Source of the DNA: Chimonanthus salicifolius
Taxonomy: Eukaryota; Streptophyta; Magnoliopsida; Laurales; Calycanthaceae
Length of the DNA stretch: 64,000 bases
NCBI GenBank assembly: GCA_013350335.1
Contig: CM023539.1
Location: 33,528,631 to 33,592,630, forward strand
Reading direction: 5' to 3'
Shown: piece after piece, positions 1 to 13,700 of the stretch
Layout: every line of letters starts with the position of its first letter
Position numbering within the stretch: position 1 is the stretch's first letter
Translations under genes and position numbers: made by a program
Notes under the pieces: model-generated
What the model saw: the letters and a program-made list of their open reading frames with translations, nothing else
Told to the model about the DNA's origin: nothing
Database searches by the model: none

Positions 1-1960
1 GAGCCCTATGTCTTTTCCCAACAGCCTTTATTCTTTTCATTTAACTCTTACCTTTCTTAATATTTACCCACACCATGTTGACCCGTTGACCGTGTGGCTC
101 TCTTGACCATCTTTATTCCACAAATCCATTGATGGCCATGTCCTAATAACACTAGACCCATCACACACCCATTATCCATTGACCTCTTTGCTGTTTTGAC
201 TACTTGTGACCGCCCATTTGCTTCCGTAAATCCCTCAAAACCCCAATTAATCTCATTTATAAAGCCAATTCAAATCCAATTGACCGAGTCGCCCATTCAA
301 CCCAAATTCGATCCTGCCTGCGCTGTGTCATCTTGGGGGCAGTCCTTTGGAGTACTTGGGATGAGAAAAATAATTGTGTTTAAAAACAATTCGTGTTCTC
401 CATCTCTTATGTCTCTTTGGACCAAGTCAAAAGCAATGTATTGGGCAATTAATGTTAAGGAGTTCGTTGACATATCAAAGTTTGGTATTAACAATTTTGA
501 TCTTCTTTTTTTTTTTTTTTTTGTGTTTTTATTGTTTGAACTATTGGGCAATTAGTTGGGTAGTGATGGGTGTTTATTTTATGTACTTTTTTTTGTTCGC
601 ACTTAAAAATGTGTATCAAGATCGTATGCTCCATATGCTCCATATTTCACAAGTCTTGTTTGCTTGTTATCCAATGAAATTTGAAGATGATAAAAATGAT
701 CCATAAAAGATCATTTACACAATCTAGTCATGTTGATCTGGACCTCATACTAGTCAATCAGATGATGATCTAACAAGATTGTGAAAGATCACGGCAATCT
801 AGGCGTCATATAGTTTGACCGATCAAAAGGAGGCTGTAGGTTATGCAAAGATGCCTAAAGATATGACCGATGGCATATTTAAAGTCTAATCGATATACTA
901 TAGAAGAAATGGTTGTTGATCTTATATGATGATCAAAGATAAAGTGTGAGGCCCACCCACGATGATCATATTGATCATGACTTGGGGAGCACTTGAAAGG
1001 TCCATACCTTTCTAATACGACTCATGGATTGCTAATTTGATTCGATATGGCAACTCGGCTACTATATTAAAGTTTAAGTTAGCCTCAACTACAAGCCTCA
1101 TATCTGAGTGATGGAAAACATATGGTTAGAATATTATGAACCGTCTAAATGCACATATGACCACTTTATGATCATGTTCGACCCACTTTTTAATTACCAA
1201 ATACTACAATTTGATATGGTCAAGTAGATCATCAAACAACCTCCACAAAACAACAAATAATAGTTGAAATAGAGGTTGGATGACCAAAAAAAAAAAGGAA
1301 ATTGGAGAAAGCTACGAGAAAATCAAAATTACAAGTCTGCCACCATCCCCATGGTATGGTAAGCCTCATGTATACATATAGCTGTGCATTGCTGGCCCCA
1401 TCATTGACTCGCTCATTTTGGAGATCCTCTCAAGCCCTATAAAAGGTAAGATCTCGGGAGCCTTAGTGATCTTTTTGGTTATATAAGAGAGAAATTTAGG
1501 AGGAAAATATAGACAAATTGTAAGGAAAACTCGAGATTTTTTCAAGAGAAACTTAAAGAACAGAAATTCTTGAATGAACTTGAGAAAATACTAAGGAGAA
1601 TGCTTAGAAAACTTAGAAGATCTTCTTTTCTTATTCTTTGTCTATCTTTTTAATTTTTTTAATTTTAAAAGGATGGTTTGGGGGTCACTCCAAGGGACTA
1701 AAAGAGGAAAATTTATGGCTTGGGAGTCGCTCCAATGGCCGTCCAAAGAGCAGAACCTGTGCTTTTTGAGGTTTTCATCTCATTCAGCCATTCTTTGAGT
1801 TAAAAAGTTCACCCGAAATATGCTTTTGTGCCCCTGGGAGAACTGAATTTTTTTTATAATATTTCAGTCATTTTAGTCATATTGTTTAATATGTGTACAT
1901 CTTATTTTTATAAAAAGTGAAAAGGATAGAATATAGAAAACAGTATATATTATTTAAATC
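1..1960. other. AT-rich flank; possible old LTR around 760-1860
   Basis: No convincing gene. From about 1430 there is a plant TATA-like CTATAAAAGG, then a purine-rich leader with repeated GAGAAA/CTTAGAA words. The two phrases 'gggggtcactccaa' and 'gggagtcgctccaa' are repeated about 40 bp apart. This layout resembles the promoter and R/U5 part of a plant LTR, but no second copy, coding domain or target duplication is visible. ORFs of 72-119 codons here look accidental. No ALB3 exon is recognisable. Confidence 0.3.
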
Positions 1961-2462
1961 CTATTGTATATTTTTTATCCAAAAGATTGTTCATTTTTAT
2001 TTAAAAAAAACAGTTGTATAGTACTTGTTGAAAAATTAAGAAAAAATGAAAATTGTTGTAAAAAATGGAAAACAAAGAAAAATTGTAGAATTCAAAATAA
2101 ATCATTTATAAGCTTATTGTATTATTTCGATATTAAAGTAGGATCCATTTATAATAATTTAAATGACTTAAAAAAATTATAATAATTTAAATAACTTGAA
2201 TATTTATTGTATAAAAATAAGAAAATTAGATGAAATAAATTGATTTAATGTGAAATAAATTTAGAGAAGTATAATAATGTAAAAAATACAAATTACATAA
2301 GGACTTATTAGATTATGTAAAACCCATTGCCAAATTTGTGAATATGTACTAGATGTTTCGATTGTCATTGTAAAAGTCTAAAAAAATAGATAAACAGTAT
2401 AGTTTTGTAAACAATAAAGTTTGCATAATTAATAGAATATCCAATATATTAGAATTATATTG

Positions 2463-2985
2463 TCATAGAAGTCAAAGGCACACTTGTGCATAGGCCTTTG
2501 CCTGGGCTCCAAACCAATTTTACACTTTGCCTAACTCATTCCTAGCCTCTAAGCCATTTTTTTTTTTTGTTTTGGGGGAAAGTCTTTCTATAATATGCCT
2601 ATTTTTAAAGATTTTTGTAATATCCGGTAACTATTATAATTAACATGAAGTATTTTTTTCATTTTTTTTGAAAGATAACATGAAGTATTTTTTAGTAATA
2701 ACTAATTAAAAATTCTAATTATTAGATGATATACTTGGTCATGTCTCAATGCATATTTATATAATGTGCTTCGAAGTTCAATGTTTACTATATTTTGGTG
2801 CTTTGAAAGGTTAGTATTGTATTTTGTAACATTGATGTAATAAGAATACAAATTCATGATTTACACATTTTTTTGAAGTATCTAAATAAGTCTACCTAGC
2901 ATAATTAGGCTCGCACCTAGATAAGCGACTTGTTCCTTAGGCTCTAGGACCCATTGATACCTTCATTGCACCTTGTGCCTTGGCT
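2463..2985. mobile_element. Possible degraded DNA-transposon remnant with AAGGCACA ends
   Basis: The left end (AAGGCACACTTGTGCATAGG) and the reverse complement of the right end (AAGGCACAAGGTGCA) are partly alike. The interior next to each end has CCTAG/GGCTC words common in non-autonomous plant DNA elements. The match is short and interrupted, there is no clear target duplication, and the middle is AT-rich filler. Treat as a weak candidate. Confidence 0.25.
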
Positions 2986-2987
2986 AT

Positions 2988-3925
2988 TTTTTTTTTTTTT
3001 TGAAATGGTTCGTATATATATAATAAAAGATAGAGAGCACCAGAGGTGCAAAACAACATACAAAAGTAGAAAAGAAAGAGCTACAAGAAAAGAAATGGTA
3101 AAATAGATGCCCACGAGGGCACCAATAATCTGGCAAAGGAACAACCATATGAGATCAGGCAAGATTAGCACATTCTTTCCACGCACAAGATGTCTGACAT
3201 AGATATATTCCTGAATTCTTGAAGGGAGACTGCCCACGAAGCGCACTTGGTGAGACTACGCTGTGACCGTGAAACTGGACTCAGCTACACCTTTAAAAAT
3301 TCTGCTATTACGTTCCCACCACAGGCTCCAGATGGTGGCAAACAAAGATAGTTACCACAAGTAGGAGCATTTGTCTAGACGGAAATAATGCCCCACGCAA
3401 AAGATAGCTCGACCATTGATGTAGGCATAACCCACACCATATCGAACTTATCTATACAGTGTCCCAAATAGCAGAAGAGAAGGAACAATGAATAAGCAGG
3501 TGATTCAACTCTTTGGATGCTCGGAGACTAAAGGGGCATGCACTAACCAATACTCTTTATCTTTTCCGCAAGCTGTCATGAGTCAAGATCTTCCCAAATT
3601 CGGTGGTCCAAAAAAAGCTAATTGCCCTTGGAGGAGCTTTGGAAGACCAAATTTTAGGGTTGACAGAAGCTGTACTTGCAGTCGAGGACCACCGAGTGTA
3701 AATTACCGAGAAGGCTCTGGTGCTATCAAGCCACCACACAAGATTGTCCTCTACATTGGTGCGGATGCTGTCTAGATTATTATGACTATAACCATGCACA
3801 ATGATAAGTATAGTATGTTGAGAATTTCTGCAAGCATTATGCCTAATAGTCATCCTTAGCTCTCCTTGTGTGAAAATGAAAGATCGGACATCTGTCAGTT
3901 TAGAATACACCAAATCATGCAATTC
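2988..3925 (-). pseudogene. Degraded LINE (non-LTR retrotransposon) 3' part
   Basis: On the minus strand a poly(A) (T-run 2988-3001) terminates a broken reading frame. Recognisable pieces, read right to left, include DNLVWWLDSTRAFSV, IWSSKAPPRAISFFW, FGKILTHDSLRKR and CPFSLRASKELNHLLIHC. These match the zinc-knuckle (zf-RVT) domain downstream of plant LINE reverse transcriptase, with its C..H..C residues. Stops and frame breaks are frequent. The 3' tail (about 3000-3250) has the same family signature (FKNSGIYLCQTSCAWKEC) as the copies at 5383-5650 and 27960-28020, so these are related insertions. It lies upstream of the first visible ALB3 exon and is probably intronic. Confidence 0.75.
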
Positions 3926-4655
3926 CTTTAAGTAACTTTTCTACACTAATACAATTAAAAAATTTACCTCAAGTTTTTTCATGTAAGAGTAAAATTTCGT
4001 TTCTTTGTAGTTTGGATGTTCACCAAAGTTGTGGTAGTACTTTATTTCCATTCATTCCAAAAAGAAAAAAAGAAAATGACATGATTAAGCATTTATAGTA
4101 TTTGATATAGTGAAAGTATTAAATTAATAATCACCAATGTAAATGTACTAATCATATACCTTTTAGTTTAGTATGGGCCATAGCTGAAAGTTAGATGTGG
4201 TTGAAAGTGGTATTGATCCCTTGGAACATCATAATCATTTAAAATATCAATAGAAAAGAATAATCTTGTGGACTGTCAAGTTTCCTTGGACTTGAATTTG
4301 TGCCTACGATTTTGTTTAATTTTGCCTTGTATTTGCTTGAGGTGTGCATCTTGTTCATGTTTTTGTAAAGTTGCAGTTAACATACCAACAACGGCAGCAA
4401 CGACAAGAAGAAATAAAAATTGTAGTGTAGCATATCATGGACTAGTTCCAGAGAGAGCTCTTATCAATTCTATACATCAGCCATATAAAGTTGGCTTAAC
4501 ATTTTATGGATTCTCATGAAGCTAAAAGTTAGATGTGATCTATTAGATTCAAAAGGTTTCTATTCTGTACAAAAATAACCAGGTTGTGATGATTCTATTG
4601 TGTGATTTTTCAACCATTCTAGTATTTCCTAAATGACTTTAATTTATTTGTGTAG
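3926..4655. other. Spacer before first visible ALB3 exon; nothing identified
   Basis: AT-rich, probably intronic. An 83-codon ORF at 4268-4519 has no recognisable domain and no splice context linking it to ALB3. Confidence 0.4.
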
Positions 4656-4730
4656 GTGGAGTCAACATTGGCAATGCAAAATCTACAACCAAAGATCAAA
4701 GCTATTCAACAAAGATATGCGGGGAATCAG
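4656..4730 (+). CDS. ALB3: ALB3 exon a
   Basis: Acceptor TTTGTGTAG, donor CAG|GTTAAG, phase 0 on both sides. Encodes [19 protein letters not shown] plus RYAGNQ, the cytosolic/stromal loop that follows the first core helix in the Oxa1/Alb3 family. It is the first exon of the gene visible in the window. Confidence 0.93.
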
Positions 4731-7700
4731 GTTAAGTACAACTTACCTCTTACATGCATAGGAGTGCTGACCTACCACACCCACACTACGGCCACTCTAC
4801 TGACCCTCCCAATTTGTTCTAAGAAACTCAATCCAACTCATATGAGTTGATTCGAAGAACTACTACTTAAGCAATTCCTTCAGAAACTTATGTTATCACT
4901 TAGTCAAGACTCGAGCAATACTGAATTTACTTAGCTTGGCTCATTCAGACTCATCAACATTTGGCTTGATTGGCCTTCTGTTTTTATATAACTATCATGC
5001 AAAATTTCTATCTGCAAGACTCAACCTAGAACTTTGAAGTTGATGTAGGTTTTCGTGTTCTCTAATTGTGTTTTTCTTTGATTGAAGGTCTTATGAAGTT
5101 GTTAAACACTTATCTCTCTCTCTCAAAAAAAAAAAAATAATAAAAGGAACAACGAAAGAAATTCTTAAACATTTGAAGGTTTTATCCATGGGTCATTGAT
5201 ACCAAATAGCATTTCTGATTTTGTTCACCATTGGACTGTTGGATTGTTTACATTGATTGAATGATCAAATCAGTTTGTAATTATGAATCTTATTGTTGGA
5301 TTGGATTGTAATCTAATCTGGATTGGTCCATTTATGTGTGCTCTGATCTTCACCTCCATAAGCAGTTATAAGATTATACATTTGTGTTTTTTGAAATGGT
5401 GAATATATTAATAAAAGGAAAGGCACCAAAGGTGCAATTGCAAGAAGTGAAAGCAAACCAAAAAAAAAATACCAAAAACCCAGAAACCAAAAGCACTTGA
5501 TAAAGCCTTCAAGGCAGGACAGAGAAAAAATAATGCTATGCAAGGTCAATACATTCCTTCCAAGCACGCAGGATGTCGGACATGGAGATATTTCTGAATT
5601 CCTCAAGAGTTGATGCCCATGAAGTGCATTTGGCGGAGATCCTGCTGGGCAACTAACTTGTCACGCCCACCCCTCCGAAGAGAAAACGGGGCGTGAAAAC
5701 CGACCAACAAACCATATGCGCTCTTAAGATATGGCTATTTTTTTTTTTTTTAAATTATAGAATATAACAAGTCATGAAAATAAATGCACAATCCCATACC
5801 AACAAACTATATGCGCTCTTAAGATATGGCTATTCATGCTACAGTGCCTCGAGGGGCCCGATCTGAGAGCAAAAGATAATTGCAGACAGTGACATTTAGG
5901 CCTCAGATTGAGGGGCTCGAGCCAGGGCACGAGGTGCCCAATCCTGTTTGAATTCAAATGTTCAAATTAAGCTCTTAAACTGTTTGTCCTTTTAGCCTAG
6001 GGTGTTTCAGTTCCACCTAGAGTTCACTAGGTCATTTTACCTGTATGGTTGCCAAAACACAAGATGATATGCTCTGCAGCAAGCCTTTGATCTTCAATGA
6101 GTCTTCACGTTTCTAAGGCATGATTGGACACAGTCACGGAATTGACAAACTAAAGACTCGATCAACCTGAGGCACTAACACAATTGACTTGACTGTGTCA
6201 TATTTTATATGCAACACATCTAACCATATGAGATCTAAAACTCATTCAAGGAGTAGTCTTGGTATGTGTTGCATTAGAAAGTTTCCATTGTCAATTAAAT
6301 GGGTAAACCTGACCGAAGCTGAATCCAAGATAGAACCGAACTGACTTAACCCATTTAACAATACCCGAAATAGACCTCAACCTAAACTAGACCTTAACTG
6401 AATAAGAGCCAATCCAACCCATTGCCAGGTCTATGTAGAACTGCCTCCCTCTTACTTCTTTCATGAAGGCTAAGCCCAACAAATCTGGTTCCAGCATCAA
6501 TTTGCTTGCTGTTGACTGCCTTTTTTGTTTTTATCAAAAAAGGTTATTGTTTTTAACGTTGGTCTTGATGAAGAACACTGAAGTAAAAATGTTTTGTAGA
6601 GGCTAATTCAAAACCACATTTTAAGAACTGTCATATTTATCAGAAGAAATAAGCTATGTTCAATGCCCATAAGAAGAATGACTGAATGAGTTTGACCTCA
6701 TTATAATTTATTGTGAGGTCGACTTAGTTTTTACATGTAGTCTACTTTCCATTAGAAGAAACTCATTGATGTGAACATCCATGTTTGATAGTTGATGGGC
6801 CCTAATATCAACTATGCATAAGGACCATTTGGATTGGATTGAACACACTATAGGGTGTCATTAAATGTCACTGTTGTACCATGGTTTTTTTCAATCTAAC
6901 AGAGATTGTCATCATGCACAGATGATTTTAAGGGTCATCATATATTATTGAGTGATTTTGAAATCCATGGGCTTCCAACATGTAGTGGCACCATGTGTTA
7001 ATCTTTTTGTACTTTTTCTTTGTGGGTCTACACCTTTTAGACTTCCTTGTCTTTCTTGCTTGTACTGTTTGTTTTCTTTTTAATAATATTCTCTTTGTTA
7101 TCGCTCAAAAAAAAAAAAAAAAAAAAAAAAAACACACAAAAACATGTAGTGGCACCACATGTAGAAGCTACTTCAACTTGTTGTAACTTACTAGATCAGC
7201 CTCATCTAATCATTTTACTGTCTAGAATCAATCACTCGGATGACTGATGAGTATCTAATCTGCACTGGATCCTTTGTATACTTGTTCATATAATTAACCA
7301 CGTATGGCATGGAAAATGTGGATGCCATTTGTTGGAATCCTTAATGTATATTTGTTTATACAGAAGGCTTTTTTAAAAAAAATGAATATTTCCTTTTGTT
7401 TGCTTTGTTTAGTCACGATGTTAATAATGGTGCATCAGGCAGATCTGTTGGTGAGGGTGGGGCATGCCCATGCCCTAAATTTTGAGAAACCATGTTTGAG
7501 CAATATGGACAATTAAAACCAATTGGGTGAATCTGTTTGTCTTCAACTTCTGCCAAAACTCAGTAGCTTGCCTGTTCCTCTATATCTGAAATTCATACAC
7601 TGTCAAATTGGCAGAAACATAATTTGCAGGAAACCCTTATCTACCTGTAAATCATCATTATTGACCATTATTCCATCTATAAGGGTCGGTTTAAGTCCTA

Positions 7701-10700
7701 CATTTTCATTCGTTTCTGTCAAATACCATATCCTCAGCCTACATTTAACCATGTTTTTGGGTTTGAATATATAATTTGGTTTAGAATTTATAGAACTCTT
7801 AAACATGTAGAACTTGTATACGGTTTTGGCTAATTATTTTACATTAGCTATAATAGTAAAGAAAAATAGAAAAAAAATAACAGCAATAAAAAATACTAAA
7901 AATGTAAGAGAAAAAACTTTTAATCTAGAGAAAACTGATAGTCAGGTACCATAGTGGTAATGGTAATGATAAGAATGAGGAAATAGTAATGAGTAAATAC
8001 TAATTATTTTAGGCCGTTTAACTAACCAGGATAAAATTCTACATCAACTTCTACTTTGTGCAATGCTCCCTGCTTACAAATTATGACTTTTCCCCCAATC
8101 TCATTGTTCTTGCCTCAGGAAAGAATACAACTTGAGACGTCTCGCCTTTACAGGCAGGCTGGTGTTAATCCATTGGCAGGTGAGTTTGTTATTTGTCAAG
8201 TATATTGTCATAGCTGCCCCATCGGTTTTACTTGACTGAGTTCACTTGTGTCCATTAAATTTTGTATGGTCACTATTTTTAAGCTGTCATATTGATTCTA
8301 TCTCTTCCTCTCCCTCCCCCCCCCTCCTCTCCCCTTCTTACAAAAGAAAAAGGTTGAATCACATGGATACATTAATTACTTATATGTTGAGTATATGACA
8401 TTTGATTCTTGTTCCACTTGTCACATCCATCTCCCATCCTAGGATTGTACATCAGGTATTTACCAGGATCATCAAGCCTTATTTCATCATAATTATTGTG
8501 AAACTTTGTATTTCAACATAGGAATGGTTTTGTCCTTCCCATGCCATTCATTTTGCTATTAATGTTTTTTAAATCATTCAAGCTTGTCTAGTAGCTTGAG
8601 TTAGAATACTTATTCTTACAATCCTTGTCACCTTGTTCTACACTTCTAGCATGTTGCCTCCTAGGCTTTTTAATATTTTGTCACATACTCATATTGCATA
8701 ATAGGGTACATTTCTCCCGATGCTTGTGGCTTGTGGGGGGCTACGTGCATTTGGAGTTTCACCCAATGCCCTTGTACTCGGAGAGAGGTAGGGGTCTCGG
8801 GGTTCTCCATCATAATAAAAAAGGGTACATTTCTTTGTATAGATTTTCTCAAGAAAATTTGGTTTTCCCAGAAAAGTGAGATTTCCCATCTGTTTCCACA
8901 AATTTTCCTTGGAACATAGGTTCTCATGGTCCAATTTCCATGGGAAAACAATCCAAGAATTGTCCCATCATGACCCATGGAGAAATGCTTTCCTAGTAAA
9001 ATTTGTGAAGCAGTAAAAAAAGAAAAATTGTGAAGCAGTCCTTCATGGACTTCGACCAAATAAATCTTAAACAATTTCATCATATGCATACCTGACTTGA
9101 CCTTATTTTTGAACGGGTTGATGTGACCCAACTTAGTTTACATGTGTTGATCCAATTTGATCATTTCCTTAAGTGGATTAAGTTGACTAAGATTAAAAGG
9201 GTTGATCCAACTCGGCCCATTTACAAAATGGGTGGCTCAATCCAATTTGCACCTACACCAAAATATTTGTTAGTGGTTGAGCCCCAAAATAATCTGTTTA
9301 TTAAACAATTTGCCCCAAAATAATTCTAAATGGTTCAATCATATGGTTGAGATAACTCATTTATTAAATGGATTGATGCCTTGGCTTATTTATTAAATGG
9401 TAGAGAAAACTTATTAACTGTCAGTCTCATCTCATCTCATTTATTAAATGGGTTAACACATCTCAACTTGACCTAATTCAACTTGGTCCGGGCCTAACCT
9501 TATCCTGTATGAAAAACCAAAAAATCCGGTTTTGAGTTCACCTGGGGTCGAGTTGGGCTCATTTTGGGCCTAGTGTTAGACTTGGATTAGAATTCGAGCG
9601 AAGTTGGTCCTAGTACATGGAAGCCTGAGTTTGGTTGGAAAGCCCAAATTTGAGTAATGGTTTATAAATCTAATTTTCTTGAATTATATTGTATAAATAT
9701 AAAATTATGTAATTATATAATTTATATTTGATAGAATAATACAAAATATTTTTGTTCTAGACCACATAAGCTTGAGCTTGGATAAGCCTGCATATACATT
9801 TTGGGCATGAAATTAGGCTTGGGTTGATGCAGGACAGAGGATAGGGTAACCCTAAATACCTAATGTGGTTCTATAAAGATTAAAAGGGGATGAAAATAAT
9901 GTGCCCTAAATCTAAAATGGGCTGAAATTAAAGGTCTAAATTAATAAGTGCAATAAAACAATAAAAATTTACCACCAAACAATCATGCAGTTCTAGAAAT
10001 TTCAATGTGAACAATTATGTTTTAATCCAAACCAAGTTACCAAACACAGCGGGTTCCCTCACAACCGAGGGGCTTGTCAAATCCGTTTAATGTGTAGGTC
10101 TTTTATCAGAATTAGGGATTAAAAGGGCTGTTTGGCAAGATAGGGAATCTTAATGGGTAGGACAGACGTAAACAGTCATATACGGGACTGATATGGGCTT
10201 GGACAACAGTTTATGGGGCTGTTTGGGTAGGGAAGGGTGATTAAGGTTAGGGTTTAAAGGGATAGGTCTAGAATTGGAGTTTAGGTGTGGATTTAGGGTT
10301 AGGAATTTGGTAAAGAGGGCTAACAGATTCAAGAAAGAGGGGCAGCAAGGGCTGTATGGTGGTTTAGGATAGGTGGTAATGGCTGTATGAGGCTCAGGAA
10401 GGGTCCAAGAGGGCTAATGCTGCAATAGGAGGGCTGTATGGGACTGGAAATAAAGTTCAGAGTGGATATTGGCAGATTTGGGTATTAGAGGGGTTAAGGA
10501 AAGAAACTGCAGCACTAGGGAGGGGTATTAGGAGTTGGCGAAAGTGATGGGAGTGGTTTTATGGATGGACGAATGTAAGGAAAGGGGTTTGGACAAGGGG
10601 AGATACTCAGGGGAGGTAAAACGGGTAGTCACGGCAGCAGGGGAGGGGTTTCTAGAGGGAAACGGTAGCAGTATGGGGAGTATTAGGGGATGGCAACAAC

Positions 10701-13700
10701 TAAGGGTGGGGTTTTGGGCGAAAAAGGAGAGTGGGGGTGGGGCTATGGGTCATGATAGTCGCGTGGGATGGGGTATGGGATAACGGCAGCAGGTGGGATG
10801 GGGGTATGGGGTCATGGAAATCAAATGGGATGGGATATGGCTTGTAGAAAGGTAAAGGAAGAAGAAAAGGAAAAGAAAGAGAGAGAGAGAAGAGAGAGAG
10901 AAGAGGAAGAAGAAGAGTACCTGGACAGGGATGGCTTCTCACTCTTCTCCTTGTCTTTCGCCGTCGCTTCTCACGTACTCGGCGGGGTTCCTTCTTCCTT
11001 CGCTCCTTTCCTTCGTTCGTTCTTTCCTCTGATTATCAACTCCGCTTGTTCCTTAGGGTTAAGACCCCTTTTAACAAAGAAACTTAAGTTGTGATGGTTG
11101 GGCTTGGCTTGGCTGAGCTTGGCTCGAGACTGGGTTCTGGCCCAGCTGTGCTGCTCTGCATCATGGGTCCTACAAATAAAATTTAGTCTGGGCTTGAGTT
11201 TGACTAATTTAGGATAACTCAAGTTCCGACCCTGGCTTGGGCCCTTCAATTGCAATTTGGGCGTAGGATCAAGCAAAGCCAATACTTGCCCCATCCCACT
11301 TGAGTTGTAGCACTAACTTGACCTATTTATCAAGCAAATTTTCCTTATTTAGTTTACTAGTAAACGAACGTAAGAATTTTTTTAGATGAGCCTACCTAGC
11401 CACTTTTCTAAGAATTTTTTCTATTTGAATCCATTTTTGACGTTGGAATTTATTTCCCCAGGAAACCAACGAAAATCCCCTTAGTTGTCATTTCATTAAA
11501 GATGAAACTTTTAAAGTCTTTGTACTAAGCATACACCTTACAAATTCCTAAAATATATCACTTTTCAATAAAAAAATCCTAATATAGATCATAATAGGTT
11601 CTAAACATGACAATGTATTTGAAACTGCAACTCAAAATAGTCTCCTTAAGTAGGAGTCTCATTACTATTGTCAAAACATTTTTTTGTGACGAAAAGCCTA
11701 GGATACTCTAAATTGCCTTGTCTCTCATGTTAAGTACATATGATATAGATTCATCTGACAGATTTTCTACTTCTGGTGTCAATTGGCTCTTTCTTGAATA
11801 GAAGAAACTTGTTACATTCTTGAGTCATCGTTGTGAAGGTCGTGGTCATGGGCCAGGTTTAAACTGGTTCACTTTTTTCTTGAATCATAATCTTTTTATA
11901 TAAGGTGGCTCTGAAGAGTTCCTTTAAAATTTTCTGGAACTGCAAAATATACCCCTATGTTTGGTCTCAGTTGCAAACACTCCTTTCTCAATATGTTAAA
12001 TGTCCAGGATACCCTTTATTACACCAAGAGTTACAATTGTATGAGCGTTTGCAACTTCTTGGTTAGTTGTTTTGGTAGGATACCTTGCTGAAAGTAGTTT
12101 GCTGGTATAGCTCTTTAAGTGTTAAGGGCATTTTGGACATTAACATAATAAGAGGGTGGGCTTTGCAATTGATACAAAAAGATACGGCTAAGATTTGTAA
12201 TTATTGAAACTGCAGGGTTTTTTTTTTTTTTGGGAAATGGAGGCAAAAGATTTTTCCCCTTTTTTTGGCACCCTAACTTTCTTTACTTTTCCTTCTCATA
12301 TAATTTCTTACTAAAGGATTTCAGTTATGCCCTTAAGGGAAGTGATTTTGTCCATCCTTATTTTAATCCATTCTAGTTTTCAAGTTTCTTGTCACATATC
12401 TTGTTGCATTATTCATTAAAAAAAAAATCTTGTTGCACTATGACTTGGATATTTCTAATAATTTGGTTTTGCTGCCTTAAAAGGATGTTTTCCTACTCTG
12501 GCTACAATCCCAGTCTGGATTGGTTTGTATCAAGCTCTTTCAAATGTGGCAAATGAGGTGTGTAGACAACTTGGACTTCTTCATAAATGGATATGTAGTC
12601 CTTATGGTAGTAATTATTTTACTGATCGTTGCAACTCAATTATCTGAAGGGACTCCTAACTGAAGGTTTCTATTGGATTCCCTCTTTGGCGGGGCCCACT
12701 ACAATTGCTGCTCGACAAAGTGGAGCAGGAATTTCATGGCTTATTCCTTTTGTGGTAATAGGAATTTAAGTTCTGCAGACATGTGAAGTTAGTTTCTTTG
12801 AACATCATTGTGTATCATATCGAAAAAGTTAAAAGAACTGTATCTTGGTGTAATGTGTATCTTATGTTATTCAAATCCTTTAGTGTTGGGAGTTGTGTTC
12901 TTGCTTTATATATTTCACTGAGAAGATCATAAATTAACTATGTTATGCCTTCGAATTAAAGCCATTGATTATAAGAAAAACACCATTGATTGTTCTTATC
13001 TTCTCTAAAATAGTATCTTAGTGTTATCATGGCTATGCCTATAGTTGCTCTTTTTTTGGTGTGTTTTTATTCGTCCATAGATGCATCTAATTGAGGAAGT
13101 TTAAAAAGTCATGCACCTTCTTTATTTTTACCTTTTTGAAGCCTTCTTATGTTCTATTTCATTTTCTGTTTGCTGATTTATGCTTTACATACTTCACATC
13201 TTCCTAGATCATAAACTCTTTTTCCATGGTAAAGTATTATGGGTTTTTACTACTCATTCAAAAAGGTCATTTCTTTTAGTGTGACTTTTATGTAACTAGG
13301 GATGAAACAAAGAGTCTGTATTCATAGTTGGCAGGTTCAACTTTCTCCAGTAAAAATAATGTATATAGTTTTGTTACCAATTTAAAAACACTAATGGATG
13401 AAGATCCTGATACATGCAGCCACATTCCACCTTATGGTTAAGTGTATGAATCTGAAATTACAAATCTGTTGACCATTTTATGTTGGCTATAATTTGCCAC
13501 GTTATATATCCACATGATTTTGTGCTTTTTGTTTAGAAATGTCGACAAGTAATTCAACATTTCCAATTTTCTGGTGTCTAGGCCAGTCAAAAGTGGGTTG
13601 ACATTTAGAAACAAACCCCCTCTCAATACATAAATGAATAAATAAATATGCAGTCACAAAAGCAAGGTTTTACAAGTATATGTAGTGCTCCGAAAGGAAA

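Noticed and set aside
4268..4519. 83-codon ORF considered as an upstream ALB3 exon
   Set aside because: Its translation lacks the Alb3 first-helix signature (family AAxFPLTK before VEST) and no splice donor keeps phase 0 with exon a.
8670..9131. 153-codon minus-strand ORF in ALB3 intron 2
   Set aside because: Overlaps open frames on the other strand and matches no family I know; no splice or start evidence.
10971..11294. 107-codon ORF with [16 protein letters not shown] start
   Set aside because: Runs through word-repeats such as GGCTTGGCTTGGC and has no recognisable domain.
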